Below are positions 32,961-45,400 of a DNA stretch of 64,000 nucleotides, in pieces. Under the pieces are notes generated by a model that was given only the letters and a program-made list of their open reading frames with translations, made no database searches and was not told the origin of the DNA. A program made the position numbers and the translations under genes. Every line of letters begins with the position of its first letter. Position 1 is the first letter of the stretch. Source of the stretch: Ophthalmolycus amberensis (lineage: Eukaryota > Chordata > Actinopteri > Perciformes > Zoarcidae); assembly GCA_024529925.1 (NCBI GenBank), contig JAFEUB010001373.1, forward strand, positions 1 to 64,000, written 5' to 3'.

Positions 32961-33574
32961 GATTGATGTTATGGATATGTATGGCCCTACGGAATCACTT
33001 GAAACGTCTAACAATATAATATAGCCTGATAACTTAAAAATGTATAAATAATTAGGTTTCACATTATAAGTGAATGTTCTCTACTCAAATACAATTCCAT
33101 TCAAAGGCTCAAGATGTTTTATCATTTCATTGGTACCAGAAATGATTTGTTCCAACTTTACTGGGTTTTCTAAATGTAGTAATAGGCTTTCACTTGAGAC
33201 TGATCATTCATACTTTAGTAACATTTATCTGAAAAGTGACCACTCCTACATTAAACTAAACCCTCCCATAACTGATCATGCACTTTGATCTGAAATTATT
33301 AAACGCTTCAAATTCACCCACTCTTTCAATCTGTAGAAATTCAGGTGCAGGATGAAGTTATATTAATCTCAAAATAACTCGTTTCTTTAGAAATAAATGT
33401 GTTTAGGGCAGAAATGTTTTCTGACCACCAACACTTTAAGACCTAATTAAAGCATTAATGGCGACTGGAAAAACGAACACTTCTGATCTGAAACAAACAA
33501 ACACAAAGTAGCACACAAGAGCAATGCCTCGTTATTTAGTCAACAGAGTAATGGAGTTCTTCTGCTGCACAGAG
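32961..33574. other. Intergenic gap between SLX4 promoter and CREBBP 3' end
   Basis: The stretch is AT-rich with only short frames, and I recognise nothing in it. Both flanking genes are on the minus strand, so CREBBP ends just upstream of the SLX4 promoter. Confidence 0.45.
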
Positions 33575-34745
33575 TTTATTTAACAATATGGTATATAAGT
33601 AAGAAATGAGTCTTTTTAACCGGTTTATACAGTGTTTTCATTTTCTCTTCCTTATATTTATAGTATTTTGCTTAATAACTTGATTTACAATAGGAGAAAA
33701 AGTAAATCCCCCCCTGATTCAAGTTTCTTTGAGAGAGGAATGAGGGTAGATAACATTTCATTTTCCTCAGGGTGAATCTCAAATTGGCCCTTCATCCATA
33801 GAAAGCACATAGCTTAGTGTAAAGTCGAGAGGATGAAGCGTCATCGGAGATGTGGCCTACAAACAAGCGGTGAGCGTTCCACCTCAGCTTAGGAGGCTGG
33901 TCTCTTTTTACACTTTACAACATTTGTATGACAAAACGTATGACAAAATCATTTTAATGTCAAAGCAACAATGTCCTCCAGCTGCAGGACAGATTTTTGA
34001 GATGTGTGTTGCACTTCTTGTCGTCTGTGTTTGTGAAACCAGTCGGAGCTGTAGTTATTTTAGTGACTGTGAGTTTGTGTCAGTGTCGTCATGTGCGCCC
34101 GTATACGTGCCCGTGAATAAACAACTGCCGCAGTCCCATTTTCCTATTTCAATACAACCGAGTGCTCTTCATACACACAAAGAAGGAGGGGAGCGGTCCC
34201 TGAACGCACCGTCTCGGAGTAAATGGTACAACACTAGATTACAATTGCCAGGAATGACCGCTTGAAAAGAGAACGAAAACCTGGCCCAATTCCCAGACAC
34301 ATTATTTTACAGTTTCAACACAAAACGATGCTTGAAGTTTCTTTTCCAAAGGTACAAAATAAAAAGATATGAATAATACAATGCAATTGTACATTTTCTT
34401 TAAAAAAGAAAAAGGAAACGAGAAAGGCATGTAACCATACCAAAAACAAACCAAAAATAAATTGAGTATTGAACACATTTGGTCTCAACCAAAAAATATA
34501 TTCTTTGTGGTTTAAATCTCACTTAACGACCTTTTAGGAAACAATTACATTCCCTCAAAGTGTTGACTCTTATTTTTTTCCCCTCTCGACCAAATTTTCT
34601 TTTTTTCTTTTTACAACAGTTGAAACTTTATACACGTCAGTACAAAAAAACGTTCTCAACCTTAGAAAGAACAAACGAAGCCCTCTGACGGGACAGAGTG
34701 GGTCCCTGGGAGAGAGATTGTGTTCTTTAGTTCCAAGCAGAAATG
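33575..34745 (-). other. crebbp: Probable CREBBP 3' UTR
   Basis: The region runs from the CREBBP stop (34746-34748) to a minus-strand AATAAA (TTTATT at 33575-33580). It is AT-rich with poly(A/T) stretches and no reading frame of note. Other polyadenylation sites are possible. Confidence 0.45.
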
Positions 34746-36977
34746 CTACAATCCCTCCACAAACTTCTCCAGAGTGTCCCCTGTAGCGTCTCCCACCATC
34801 CCCAAGTCACTGTTCAGTCCCACCCTGTTGGGCGTGTTAAGCTGCGGTAGCATGGCGCTTTGTTCTGGTGTCCCCAAGTGTCCCTGCTCCATGGACCCTG
34901 ACAGCGGGCCCCCGAGTACCGGGCGGGGGGAACCCGTGTGTGGCTGCTGCGGCGAGGGCTGGTTCTGGACCTGCGGCGAGGGACTGGAATGTGGCCGCTG
35001 CTGCTGTTGCGAGGGCGGACAGGGGGACTGGACTGGTGCGGGGGAGCGGACCTGGATGTTGAGGGCATTGGCTAGTGTGGGCTGGCCGGGTAGGTGGGCT
35101 CCGCCCTGGGGCTGGCCAGCCAGCAGGTGGGTCTGGGGGCTCATGGGGCTGGGCTGGGCTGGAGAGCCCATCTGCTGCTTGAGGATGGCCTGCTGCTTCT
35201 GGGGAAGTTGCTGCTGGAGCATTCGCTGATGCAGCAAGTTCTTGGTGGAGTCCATACCCATGCCGGGCTGTGCCATCTGAGCCATGGGTGGGAGCTGGCC
35301 CAAAGGTGCCCCAGCTGCTCCTGCACCTGCCTGCATGGCTAGCTGCTGCTGCTGCATACGAAGCTGGGAGTATGTAGCTGCTGTACCCTGCGCCTGAGCA
35401 GGGAACTGGCCAGGATGGCCCTGAGGAATCACTCCCTGTTGTTGTTGTTGCTGCTGCTGCTGCCTTAAGAGCTGCCGACGGTAAAGCTCCTGGATCTGGG
35501 GGTTGGTGTTGTGTGCTGCGTTTATTAGCTGCCCTTGAGCCCCTAATGCAGCCATGCCCTGCGCAGGAGGCTGCTGAGGCTGCTGTGGGGGCATCCCCGG
35601 CCTCTGCACCGCCCCTCCTGGCATGGCCATGGGCTGCATTGTTGGCATGCCGGGCTGCTGTTGCTGACCTGCTTGCTGCGGCTGGTTGGCATGGTACTTG
35701 GCTGTTCGCTGTTTGATGAAAGCAGCCATTAGCTGAGGGTTTGATTTGAGGATGTTTAGGACTTGCTGCTGCTGCTGCGGCGAGCTGGGAGACTTGAGTG
35801 TGCGGAGAAGGTCCTGCAAGGCGTTGGGCGCAATAGCACCGGGTCTCTGGGGTGTTTGTAGCCGGGCACCAGGCTGCTGTGGAATCAGCATCCTCTGGCC
35901 CTGCTGAGGCTGCTGCCCTGGGGCTATCAGGGCTCGCTGCATTGTCATGGCCTGCTGTGGGGTCTGGCCCGGGACAAGGCCCGGTTGTTGAGTCTGAGCC
36001 GGCTGCATTGGCCTCACGGCTCCGGGCCACTGACCTGGAGGCAAGCCCGGCTGCATGACCTGCGGTCCCCTTGGCCCTGGCACCATCTGCATTTGTGGCT
36101 GCACTGGTCCGGTCATACGCTGCTGCTGTGGCGGCTGCTGCGGCTGCTGCTGGGGGCTCATGGGTAAGCCGTTCATGTTGACCCGGTAGTTCTGCTGGGC
36201 CTGTGCCATCATCTCGATGTGACGTGCCATCTTGACTGCAGCGAGGGGGGGCTGCTGCTGTAGCTGCTGAGGCGGCTGGGCCGGCTGGGGGAGAGGGGAC
36301 TGCTGTTGGTGTAGAGGGGAAGCCTGGGGCCCATGTTTGCCCTGGGACACAGGCGTTTGAGGCTGGCCATTGTTGGGAAAAGAGGGCGACATGACGCCCG
36401 CTGCGTTGGGGGTCTGCGGCTGGTTGCCGGGCGGCTGTTGGGGTGGCTGAGGAGTGTTGGGCTGGGCATGGGAGGTGGGAGTGCTGGGAGCGGCTGTGGC
36501 CGGTGGGGACGGTAGTGGCATGGTTCTGCCTTGCATGGTGGCCATTCGTCTCCTCATCAGCTGGGCCTGCTGGAGCCTGTGCTGCAGCTGCTGCTGGCGT
36601 AGCTTGTGCTTGATGTTCAGGCAGAACGGGACAGGACACTTGTTCTCCTGACAGTGCTTGGCGTGGTAACAGCATAAAGCGATGAGTTGCTTGCATACGG
36701 GGCAGCCACCGTTGGTTTTGCGCTTGCAGCCCTTGGTGTGCTGCACCACTCGCTTCATCTTCTGGCAGGACGGCAGAGAGCAGTTGGCGTTGCGACACTG
36801 ACAAGCGTGGACCAGGGACTGGATGCAGCGTTGGATACTTAAGCGCCGGCTCTCCTGCGGGCTCTTGGAGGCCTCTCCGCTCTGGCCGTTGCTGTCGTCG
36901 TCCAGGCCAAGGCCCCACTTCACCATCTGGTGCTCGTGGCCCCTCACGTTGTAACAATTAATGCACAGATCAAAGTC
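34746..36977 (-). CDS. crebbp: CREBBP last exon: ZZ end, TAZ2, NCBD and Q-rich tail
   Basis: The 2232-bp exon begins DFDLCINCYNVRGHEHQMVK (end of ZZ) and continues into TAZ2 with CQCRNANCSLPSCQKMKRVV, GGCPVCKQLIALCCYHAKHC and CPVPFCLNIKHKLRQQQ. NALQDLLRTLKSPSSPQQQQ plus VLNILKSNPQLMAAFIKQRT is the NCBD/IBiD that binds p160 coactivators. The rest is P/Q-rich with several short glutamine runs and ends GDTLEKFVEGL. A 706-codon frame on the same strand is only a shifted reading of this repeat-rich exon. Confidence 0.97.
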   Translation of the reverse strand, partial: DFDLCINCYNVRGHEHQMVKWGLGLDDDSNGQSGEASKSPQESRRLSIQRCIQSLVHACQCRNANCSLPSCQKMKRVVQHTKGCKRKTNGGCPVCKQLIALCCYHAKHCQENKCPVPFCLNIKHKLRQQQLQHRLQQAQLMRRRMATMQGRTMPLPSPPATAAPSTPTSHAQPNTPQPPQQPPGNQPQTPNAAGVMSPSFPNNGQPQTPVSQGKHGPQASPLHQQQSPLPQPAQPPQQLQQQPPLAAVKMARHIEMMAQAQQNYRVNMNGLPMSPQQQPQQPPQQQRMTGPVQPQMQMVPGPRGPQVMQPGLPPGQWPGAVRPMQPAQTQQPGLVPGQTPQQAMTMQRALIAPGQQPQQGQRMLIPQQPGARLQTPQRPGAIAPNALQDLLRTLKSPSSPQQQQQVLNILKSNPQLMAAFIKQRTAKYHANQPQQAGQQQQPGMPTMQPMAMPGGAVQRPGMPPQQPQQPPAQGMAALGAQGQLINAAHNTNPQIQELYRRQLLRQQQQQQQQQGVIPQGHPGQFPAQAQGTAATYSQLRMQQQQLAMQAGAGAAGAPLGQLPPMAQMAQPGMGMDSTKNLLHQRMLQQQLPQKQQAILKQQMGSPAQPSPMSPQTHLLAGQPQGGAHLPGQPTLANALNIQVRSPAPVQSPCPPSQQQQRPHSSPSPQVQNQPSPQQPHTGSPRPVLGGPLSGSMEQGHLGTPEQSAMLPQLNTPNRVGLNSDLGMVGDATGDTLEKFVEGL

Positions 36978-37179
36978 CTGCAGAAAAAAAGGCCAGACGG
37001 GAACACAGTCATGAACACAAGCTTAACCAAGTCTCGTGAGAAGTTTTGTGTAGAGTTTCACAAATGTACTCATGCTGACAGACTTCAGTGTCTTATTTTA
37101 GATTGTTTATACAGTTTCAGGCACAGGACACTGACACAGAAGTCATTCCTGAGTAAAAAACACACCACAGCATACAAAC

Positions 37180-37211
<32 letters not shown>

Positions 37212-39433
37212 CTCACCTCGCACACAGTGCAGTGCCAGCGCGTCTCTACATGGTGCTTGCACTCGTTGCAAGTGTAGACAAAGCGGTCCTGTCCCTGGTT
37301 GTGCAGTTCAACCAGCATGCACATGCTGCTCCACTTGCACCTCCTGAGGGAGCTGAACTCCCAGTGTTTGTCCCTGGCCAGAGTCAGGAAGGCATCGCGG
37401 CCATCCATCAGGTCACAAGAGAGCATGGGGTCAGGGTCAACGATGGGAGGCAGGGTGTTGGCCATGGGAGCAGAGTGGAGGTGGATCACAAAGAACACCT
37501 TCATCAGACGGAGGAAGACGCACAGAAATGTGAGTTAGAGAAGCACAAGCAAAACTGAAACGCTAGTAAAACACATTAAACGATTTCCCTATATTCACTA
37601 TCTAATGTTTAGAAAAAGCCTGTTTATCATCAAAACAGCGTAATATCTAATATCTATCAGAATAAATCGAACCTCTTTGTGTTTCTCCATGCTGGCGTAG
37701 AGCTTCTGGGACAGATCATTGGCTACATTCGGCATCCCAGGTTTCTTCTTATTGGCTCGGCTGACGCTGCTCTTATTTTTACTGGTCTTCTTGTTGTTCT
37801 TCTTTTTAGCGTTTTTGCTGTCACTTGGCGTACCCTGCAGGAGATAGACGATGACAAATATTAAAGAAAACAACTTTTTACACATTCACATATTTTATCT
37901 ACATTGATGGAATCTCTCCAGCTGCTCCAAGTTAGGACTCATTACAGTACGATTGTTTATCTTCATCATAACATGTGTTCCTCAGTTACAATGTGTTGAA
38001 AACAATACACCAAGGCTTTAAAAGGAGTCGTTTGTGAAAGACTGTTAAATCTATAGAAGCTCGGAAGAGCAAAAATGTCTGTCAAAGACAACAAAACGGG
38101 AGCAGACAGTGGATTTGTAAATTCTGGCTTTGATAGAACCATATCAACAAACCATGACACAAACCTCAGGGGTTTCAGTAGCAGTTGTGTTCTCCTCCTT
38201 CTTCCTCTCCTCCTCCTCCTGCTGCAGCTCCTTAATGCTCTCCTCCAGCACGTTGGGCCAGAAGTCGCCTTCGAAGTACGGCAGCTCATTGGCGCTGGTC
38301 AGACGGTCCTCTGTCGCCTGTTTGCAGATGTCCTGAGAGGAAGGCAAAGACGCAAGATGTATTCCATTGGTTTTCAGTAATCCAACATATTTTACACATT
38401 TAATGCATTTGTCTGTTACAGAAAAAATAGCAAATGTGTTCAACTATTCACACAGAAATCTCCCAGAGAATATGATCAGGAACGCAGTAAATCAAAGGTT
38501 TGCATGCACACGTAAATGTTTCCTTTGTTCTAAATATTACGAGCCCCTTATTCCGACGTAAGAATTGAAAACAAAGTGTCTCCTCCTTACCTTGTAGTCA
38601 TGCAGAATCCTCTCTGCAAAGGCCTTGTCCAGCATCTTCCTGTACCACTCTTGCAGCCTCTTGGGCTTTGGGATCTTCTGGTCAAGAGGATGACAGTGGA
38701 AGATGTAGTCGTCTCCCTCACTGGGTGGACACGCCCAGATGTGGCCCTGGGCATAGCTGCAGGCATACACAGACCAATAATGAGACCACGTGTAAATTAA
38801 GGCATCTGCTTGCTTAAGTCAAAATCACACCACAAAGTTCACTCCAGAGACTCGTCCCCATGGTGAGGCGGAAAAGGAGCATCAGAGCAAGGCCTACCCG
38901 AGTTTCTTGACATATTCTAGATAGCCGATGAGGATCTCGTGGTACACTGCTGTCCGTAGAATCCGAGGTCTGAAGAAGTGAATACTGTCAAGGTAGGATA
39001 TGTAGACCCGTCTGCAGAGGTAGAGAGGGAACATGGTACATTTCACTCATGAAAAGACCTTTAATGCCATGTGCTACACTCAATGGTTGGCTGAACAGAC
39101 CTAGTGTTGGGGAATGAGCACTCGGAGCCGTACTCCTGCACGTGCATGCCAAAGAAGCACACATCCACGCCGTCAATCTCCTCAAAGGCGAAAAGTGCTT
39201 TGGTTCTGTAGGGAAAGGTCTCGGGCATTTCCCCCGTGTCGACAAACCTGTGGTTATGAAGAAAAATCAAATGTTAAAATGTGATCTGTAGTTAGATGGT
39301 GAAACTAGAACACGTTGTAATATTCTGTCTTGGTTGATTGTCAGCTAAAACAGATCATGATGGTGGACTCTGAACACAACACAATCCATACAAAAGGTGC
39401 CGACTGTGCAAAGCTGTAGTTTTTATTTATATA

Positions 39434-39488
<55 letters not shown>

Positions 39489-42400
39489 TTCTGTTACATG
39501 GGCGGGCTGTAAAGGTATGTTGCCACAAAAACATCTTAAACTCTGTATCATCTTGTATAACACACTTCATAAATGTTATGTAATAACAGTTTAAAGTTTC
39601 TATTTTACTGTGACTATGAAGCCTTCTCGAAAAAAAAGAGCCCCGAGAAGTGGCTAAAAGCAGCAACACACGAGAGCATAATGGCAGAGTTCAAGTGAAA
39701 TGACCGAGAGTCAATAAAAAGAAGACGGCCTTAAATCAGTCAACCTGAAGAGAACATGTTCTCGGGCAAGGGCCTCCGACCTAAGAGGGCGGGACGAGCA
39801 GACTTTGATCGTGTGTGAGGATCAAACAGTGACCGGTGCTCGGGGAGGGTGTGCACCACAATCAGTACAAAGGCTTTACAGAGCGCATTCAGCTTTGCAG
39901 GGCAGAGAAAAGAAGACATGAGCTCAGGACAAACACGAGCGGTGACGGTGGATCAACGACAGGTATTTGGTTGTCTACAACATTATGGCATCCCTCATCT
40001 CCACTGTTGCCTCTTCGGTTGTTCATTTATTTGACCGAGGCACGTTTAGTTGCTAAACACCGATCCGGTAATTTAAAGTAGAAAGTAATTAAAATGGGTA
40101 AACACACCAAAGCGTGCATTACACAGACCCAGTTCTCCTCGTCTTCCCGTCAGCGACGCGCTCACCTGGATTTCATGCCTGGTTTTACTTCCACCGTTTT
40201 GTCAGAGCTCGCCACCACTCGCACAAACACCTCTCCGGCCTCCGGGTGGTTCTGTCTCTTCAAGTATTTATTCACACGGTCCTCTATGTACATTCCCAAC
40301 CGTGTCGACTGCAGCCCTACAGTGTGCAAACACACAGGAGGAATCCATGAAAAACGGAAATTCTTTTAAACATGATAAAAAAAGAAAAAAAGCACATTGG
40401 ATACTTCTGCAGTCGCCTTCAATTTAATTAAAACAAGAAAAAGACAAGAACAGATTTATGTGAGACCCGGCATGTGTGAACCGCGGATGAATTACACAGT
40501 TTACTTTCACCATCGCAGCATGAAATAAAGTTTTACTGACATCGTTATCCGCCAATGTTCAGTAAAATATGCGATCAGGACGTCATTCGTGCTTTCCTAG
40601 TCGCCGATCTCTGATAATGTTACATCGTAAACAACCAATCCGTGTTGAAAAAGACCGGAGGAGAGCTGGTAACGTGGCTAATGGACAAAGAACGAAGGTT
40701 CAGTTCGGTTACATCATGATGCGTTCAGGCTCTGTTCTGTTAAAATGAGTATTGGTTGATCCGTTGAACCACCACTTAGCACCATATGCCATAAAGGTCA
40801 GTATTGTTCTCCAGGGCTACAAACACCAAGGAAAAATACCAGAGAGACCACGAGGCCAACATCAAAAAAAAAAAGGAAAGCCAGAGACAGACATATGCCG
40901 CCCATGTGCGGGGGGGGGGGGGGGGGGGCAATAATCAAAACGGCAATAATCGGTTTGAAGAGATTTGAACTGACGTTTTGCAGAGAACTTGTTTTCCTTT
41001 CGCGTTTTTGCACTCTTCTTTAAACAATTTTCGCAGATGAATCTGGAAAGAGAGAAGAGAGAGAAGTTACGAGTTATTGTTACAATTAACATACATAAAA
41101 TGTGTAAAAAAAGTTGTGCAAATCTCCTAAAAGTAGGAGTCGACAGCTCACCCAGATGGCCAAATGACATCGTAGTGCAAAACGCATATCTGGTGCATCT
41201 TCCGTCCACAATCTTTACATTCAACAAACCTAAAGAGAAGCAAGCATACAGTCAGACACTTAGCAACCAAAGCCAGTGTGCCTTGGAGAGAGGACATTGT
41301 ATTCAACACAAAGTCACAATGACGATGTGGAAGACAATCATTGCACATCAAAGAACTAAGAGCCTCTGTTCCCTGATGGAAAAAACTCAATCGGTCAGAG
41401 AGAGTGTTTGACACGAAGCAGGTGGTGCTGCCGAGCTGCCCCGAGGCCTCACTGAAGCCCGAGTGACTGATCCGAGAGCTCCGGAGAGAAAACGTGCAGA
41501 TTGTTCACCAAAAGCACAAACACGAAGCCAGATGTGAACGATGTAAGATGTGATGAGGAACATGCAAGTGGGGGGAAAAGAAGAAGAGCAGAAAGAACAC
41601 GACATGAGCTCCGTCTGCATTATTCCTCCTCGCTGAGAGGCTTTGTGTCTACTTACGGTTCAGAGTCGAGTACGTCGTTCTTCTTCCGTTCAAACTGGTC
41701 CTTTGATATCATCCTGAAGTGTCAGAGAAAAGAAGAGCCAGAGGAGAGGTAGTGAGAATAATAGGACCCACACAAAAACACTGTTGACTTCTTTTTTTCT
41801 ATCTTCAGTCCTATGCTCTTCGCTTCTCTCAGTGCAGGCCGAGTCTGCGTGGGGGCCACGCTTCACTAAGACTCTAAAAAAACACTACGGCTGTTGAAGA
41901 AATACATGCGTGGATTTATCTGAATTGCTTGTATGACATTAGTGGCTTTATCGATAGCCAGTTTACTCACGTCTGTGGCTGTGCAGGATCATCCCCCAAC
42001 GTCACGCTCTCCCCCTGGATCTCGTTGAAGCACTTCTCACAGAAATGATACCTGCAAAAATGACATTCAAAATTCAGCACATTCAACGCTCACTTAGTGT
42101 TCGGCTACTTGTGTGTTCAACACGATTCTGCACAAAATAACTCTTTCATGTTTTATAACAGAGAGCGGGGAAAACCCTGAGAGTCCCGTTGAGAGTGTAA
42201 ATGGAGTGTGCTGCAGGAGCCGCTTGTTGTCTGTCAGGCTGCGCTCTATCACTACCGCTTCTGAGCTGCTCTGCTTAACAGTGCCCAGTTGAAGTGTGGA
42301 GAAAGGGGGGGGGGGGGGGCTGCAGTAACGCTGTTCATGCAGCAGGGGGTGCAAGGGACTGTGGTGCAGGCAGTCATCTGCTGGATGTATCCGATAGATG

Positions 42401-45400
42401 CTGAGCAAAACACAATCAACCCACTGCTTTGTTGCTCTGTCCCCGGCGCTCTTCTGGGTTTAAAGTCTTCAGCGTGTTTCCCTGTATGTGCAACACTGGC
42501 CAGGTTTGCTGTTAAGAGATGTTGTTGTGAGCAAAACCATTCTGTCGTCTCCCGCCGTGCCAGGACCTGGAGGCAGAGCCATTAAAGCCGAAGCTGTCAG
42601 GATGACACTACAGGCCCGGATCAGTGGTCCCTCTAGAGCTGCAGAGGAACAGATCCCGGGCTGCAGGCGGCGCCTAATACGCTTGAAATTGCTGCATTTA
42701 TTTGCCCGTGAAAACACTTAGTGAACAACTGTGCATGCAGATTGTGTGACACGTAGAAAATGATTCAGTGAGATTACAATTCCAACAGATTTTATTGAAT
42801 ACGTAGCTGCGTTTACGGCGGAGAAGCACACATTCATGCGGAGACGCCTGTACCTGTTCTGGTAGCTGTAGTATGTGCCTCCAGTAGGTATGGTGCAGAG
42901 CTGCTTGCCATAGCAACAGAGGGTTTGAGGGGAGAACTCGTACTGCAGACACAAGCAACATGACAAAGGTGGTGAAAAAAACCGAGGTTTATTCATTTCA
43001 TAACTCCTTTTCATTAGGAGCTGTTGGTTTAGCATCTAAATTTGCCTCATCTTTAGTGAACAGTCAAACTCGTACTCATCCTTCTGAGTCAAAAAGAGAA
43101 GTACTAAACATTGGATTTTTAGAAATTAGGCAACAATTTAACAAAAAAAATCCTTTTTGTTTTACAGCCATTTATGGCTAACGGACAAAAAAACGTATCC
43201 CGACTCCATTTATTGCCTCTTTAACACCCCCTTCAGCTCACCTTCCTCCCGCAGCAGTATCCCAGGCCCTGCATGACGGGGTCGATCTCTGACTCAAACA
43301 CCTCGGCCAGCTTGGAGCAGTACTTGTAGACGCGGGACGTCTTGCGGTTGTAGACCCAGGCGTTGTTGAACATCACCCAGACATCGTCAACGTATTGCCA
43401 GGGCTCTTGGTATTGGCCCGTGTCAAGCTTACGCTTTATTGTGGACAGGTCTATTGGGTTCTTAACAATGTCAAAGTAGTCCTGCAGAGAGAAGAACACG
43501 TTTGTGTTAGAGATCAATAGAACTGTACAACAGTTAACAACATCCCACGGGCAACACATTCGTCATTTCAAAAGGTTGTGTTTGAAGTATTGAAGTGCAT
43601 GTGTGCTACATACAGGGATGCCCAGAAGCATGGGGTCCACTGGCTGTCTGAAGGGCAGCGACTCGGGGTCCTGCCTGTAGAGAGACTCCAGAGTCGGCAT
43701 CAGAGCCTGGCGCAACTCCTCGGGCTTAAAGACTGAAGAATGAACAGTGGACGAGGTACGTGTTAGTCATCCAAAAACAGAAACGACACATCAGCAACAT
43801 CCTGATTCGTCGGGTGTATTCTAGCAGCAGGTGCACAGCCGGTTCATTATGTGTGTAAAGTGCAGCCAAGCTCAAAGAAGCCTTACAAGAGTCTTGACAT
43901 TGTTCAGAGCCTCAGTGCCAAACTCATACTACGTCATGAGCGTCTCACGGCTGGCACAGAGTGGATGTATTAACATTACTGGCATTGACGGGAACCCTCT
44001 GCGCTTACCGAGTGGATCGGTCAGACTCTGCACAGATTATATTCACTCGTTGGCATCAACTCACTTTTCCTCCGTGACTGAGAGGGGGATGAAGAGGCCG
44101 TGCTGTTGGCTCCACCCTCTTCCTCTTCTTTGGGTTCCGTCTTCATTTCCGTTTTTTTCTCCTCCACCTCCATTGGCTCCGGCTTCTCCTCTGGCTCCTC
44201 CTTCTTAACCACCGTTGAAACAGAGTCTTCCTCAGTCTATGGACAAGAAAAAGGAGAATGACCCATTATATAAGAGACATGTTTTAAAAGTGAACATTAT
44301 GGAATGTTGGGTGACTGGTAGCACTGGTCTCTCATATTCAAGACTTTGATGATCATCCCATGAAATTGTCCGTGTTGATAATCTAAATACTAAAGATAAA
44401 GGAGTGTACTTATACACGTATCACGTAGGTGCAGGTGTATTTTGAAAGCCACATTCGATTAGGCAATGTTTTGAACCAAGTTGAACCTTTTGACTAAGGT
44501 GAAGATCTGACTTTTCTATTGGAATCAATTTTGAGGCTTGAAGTCAGTGTGCAGGCATGAAACTTCTCTCAAAATTAAGGATTCACAGATGCAACTTCTG
44601 TTGATACAGATTTCATTACCTCAGCTGAGGGTATCTGCCGATATTTACGATCCAATAACTGTGCTCTCCTTTTCCCAAATATAACATTTTCATAACTCAC
44701 TGTGTGGAACTAATTCAATATCTTTTTTATGCATAGTAAACTGAGGCCAGCAGCGTGCAAGCTACAACTAGCACACGAGTCATGGGCCCACTGTGACTGA
44801 CTAAATGAATGGAAGTGATGAATACAGAACTTTAGAATGACATTGACAAAGAAACTATTTAATGTGGATCGATCACGCCATGGCTGATACCCGATCCGCT
44901 TAAAAAGGCCGGTATCAGGGACGATACCCAATCACAAAATTCAAACAAAAACTGGCTATTGCTCATCCTCAGATGAAGACAGTTTGCTCCTTGCATTGTT
45001 GAGGTTCAAGTCCACTGCTTCGGGAGAAAGAATTATGTTCTTTAACAACAACAAGAAGACCGATTCATTGGAAAGAGAGTGCAGTTTACAGCAGCATAAA
45101 TCAACGGATGGATAGATGAATCAGTTGACATGTATTTAAAAACACATGGATTCAACCCACCTCCATCTTGGGCTCAGTTTTGCCGCCAGCGGCCTTAAAC
45201 TCTTGTTGGTCATGGTGTGCCTCAGCTTTGACCTCCTGGACAGGCAGGTCTGCGCCGACGTGCTGCGAGTGCAGGTCGGCACTGGCAGCCGAGGCTGGCG
45301 TGGGCACCCGGTTTTCCAGACCGGCCCCTGGTTGAGACAGCTGAAACGGGGGAGGAAGGGATAGAGACAGACAAGACAAATATGAGGTATTGGCAACGGC

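Noticed and set aside
34837..36957. 706-codon minus-strand open frame overlapping the CREBBP last exon
   Set aside because: It is a shifted frame of the glutamine-codon-rich exon. The other frame matches TAZ2 and NCBD, and this one is low-complexity alanine/serine/proline sequence with no domain.
37085..37216. Protein with a tyrosine run
   Set aside because: The run is the TAC microsatellite in the intron after a good GTGAGC donor; the real exon ends at 37217.
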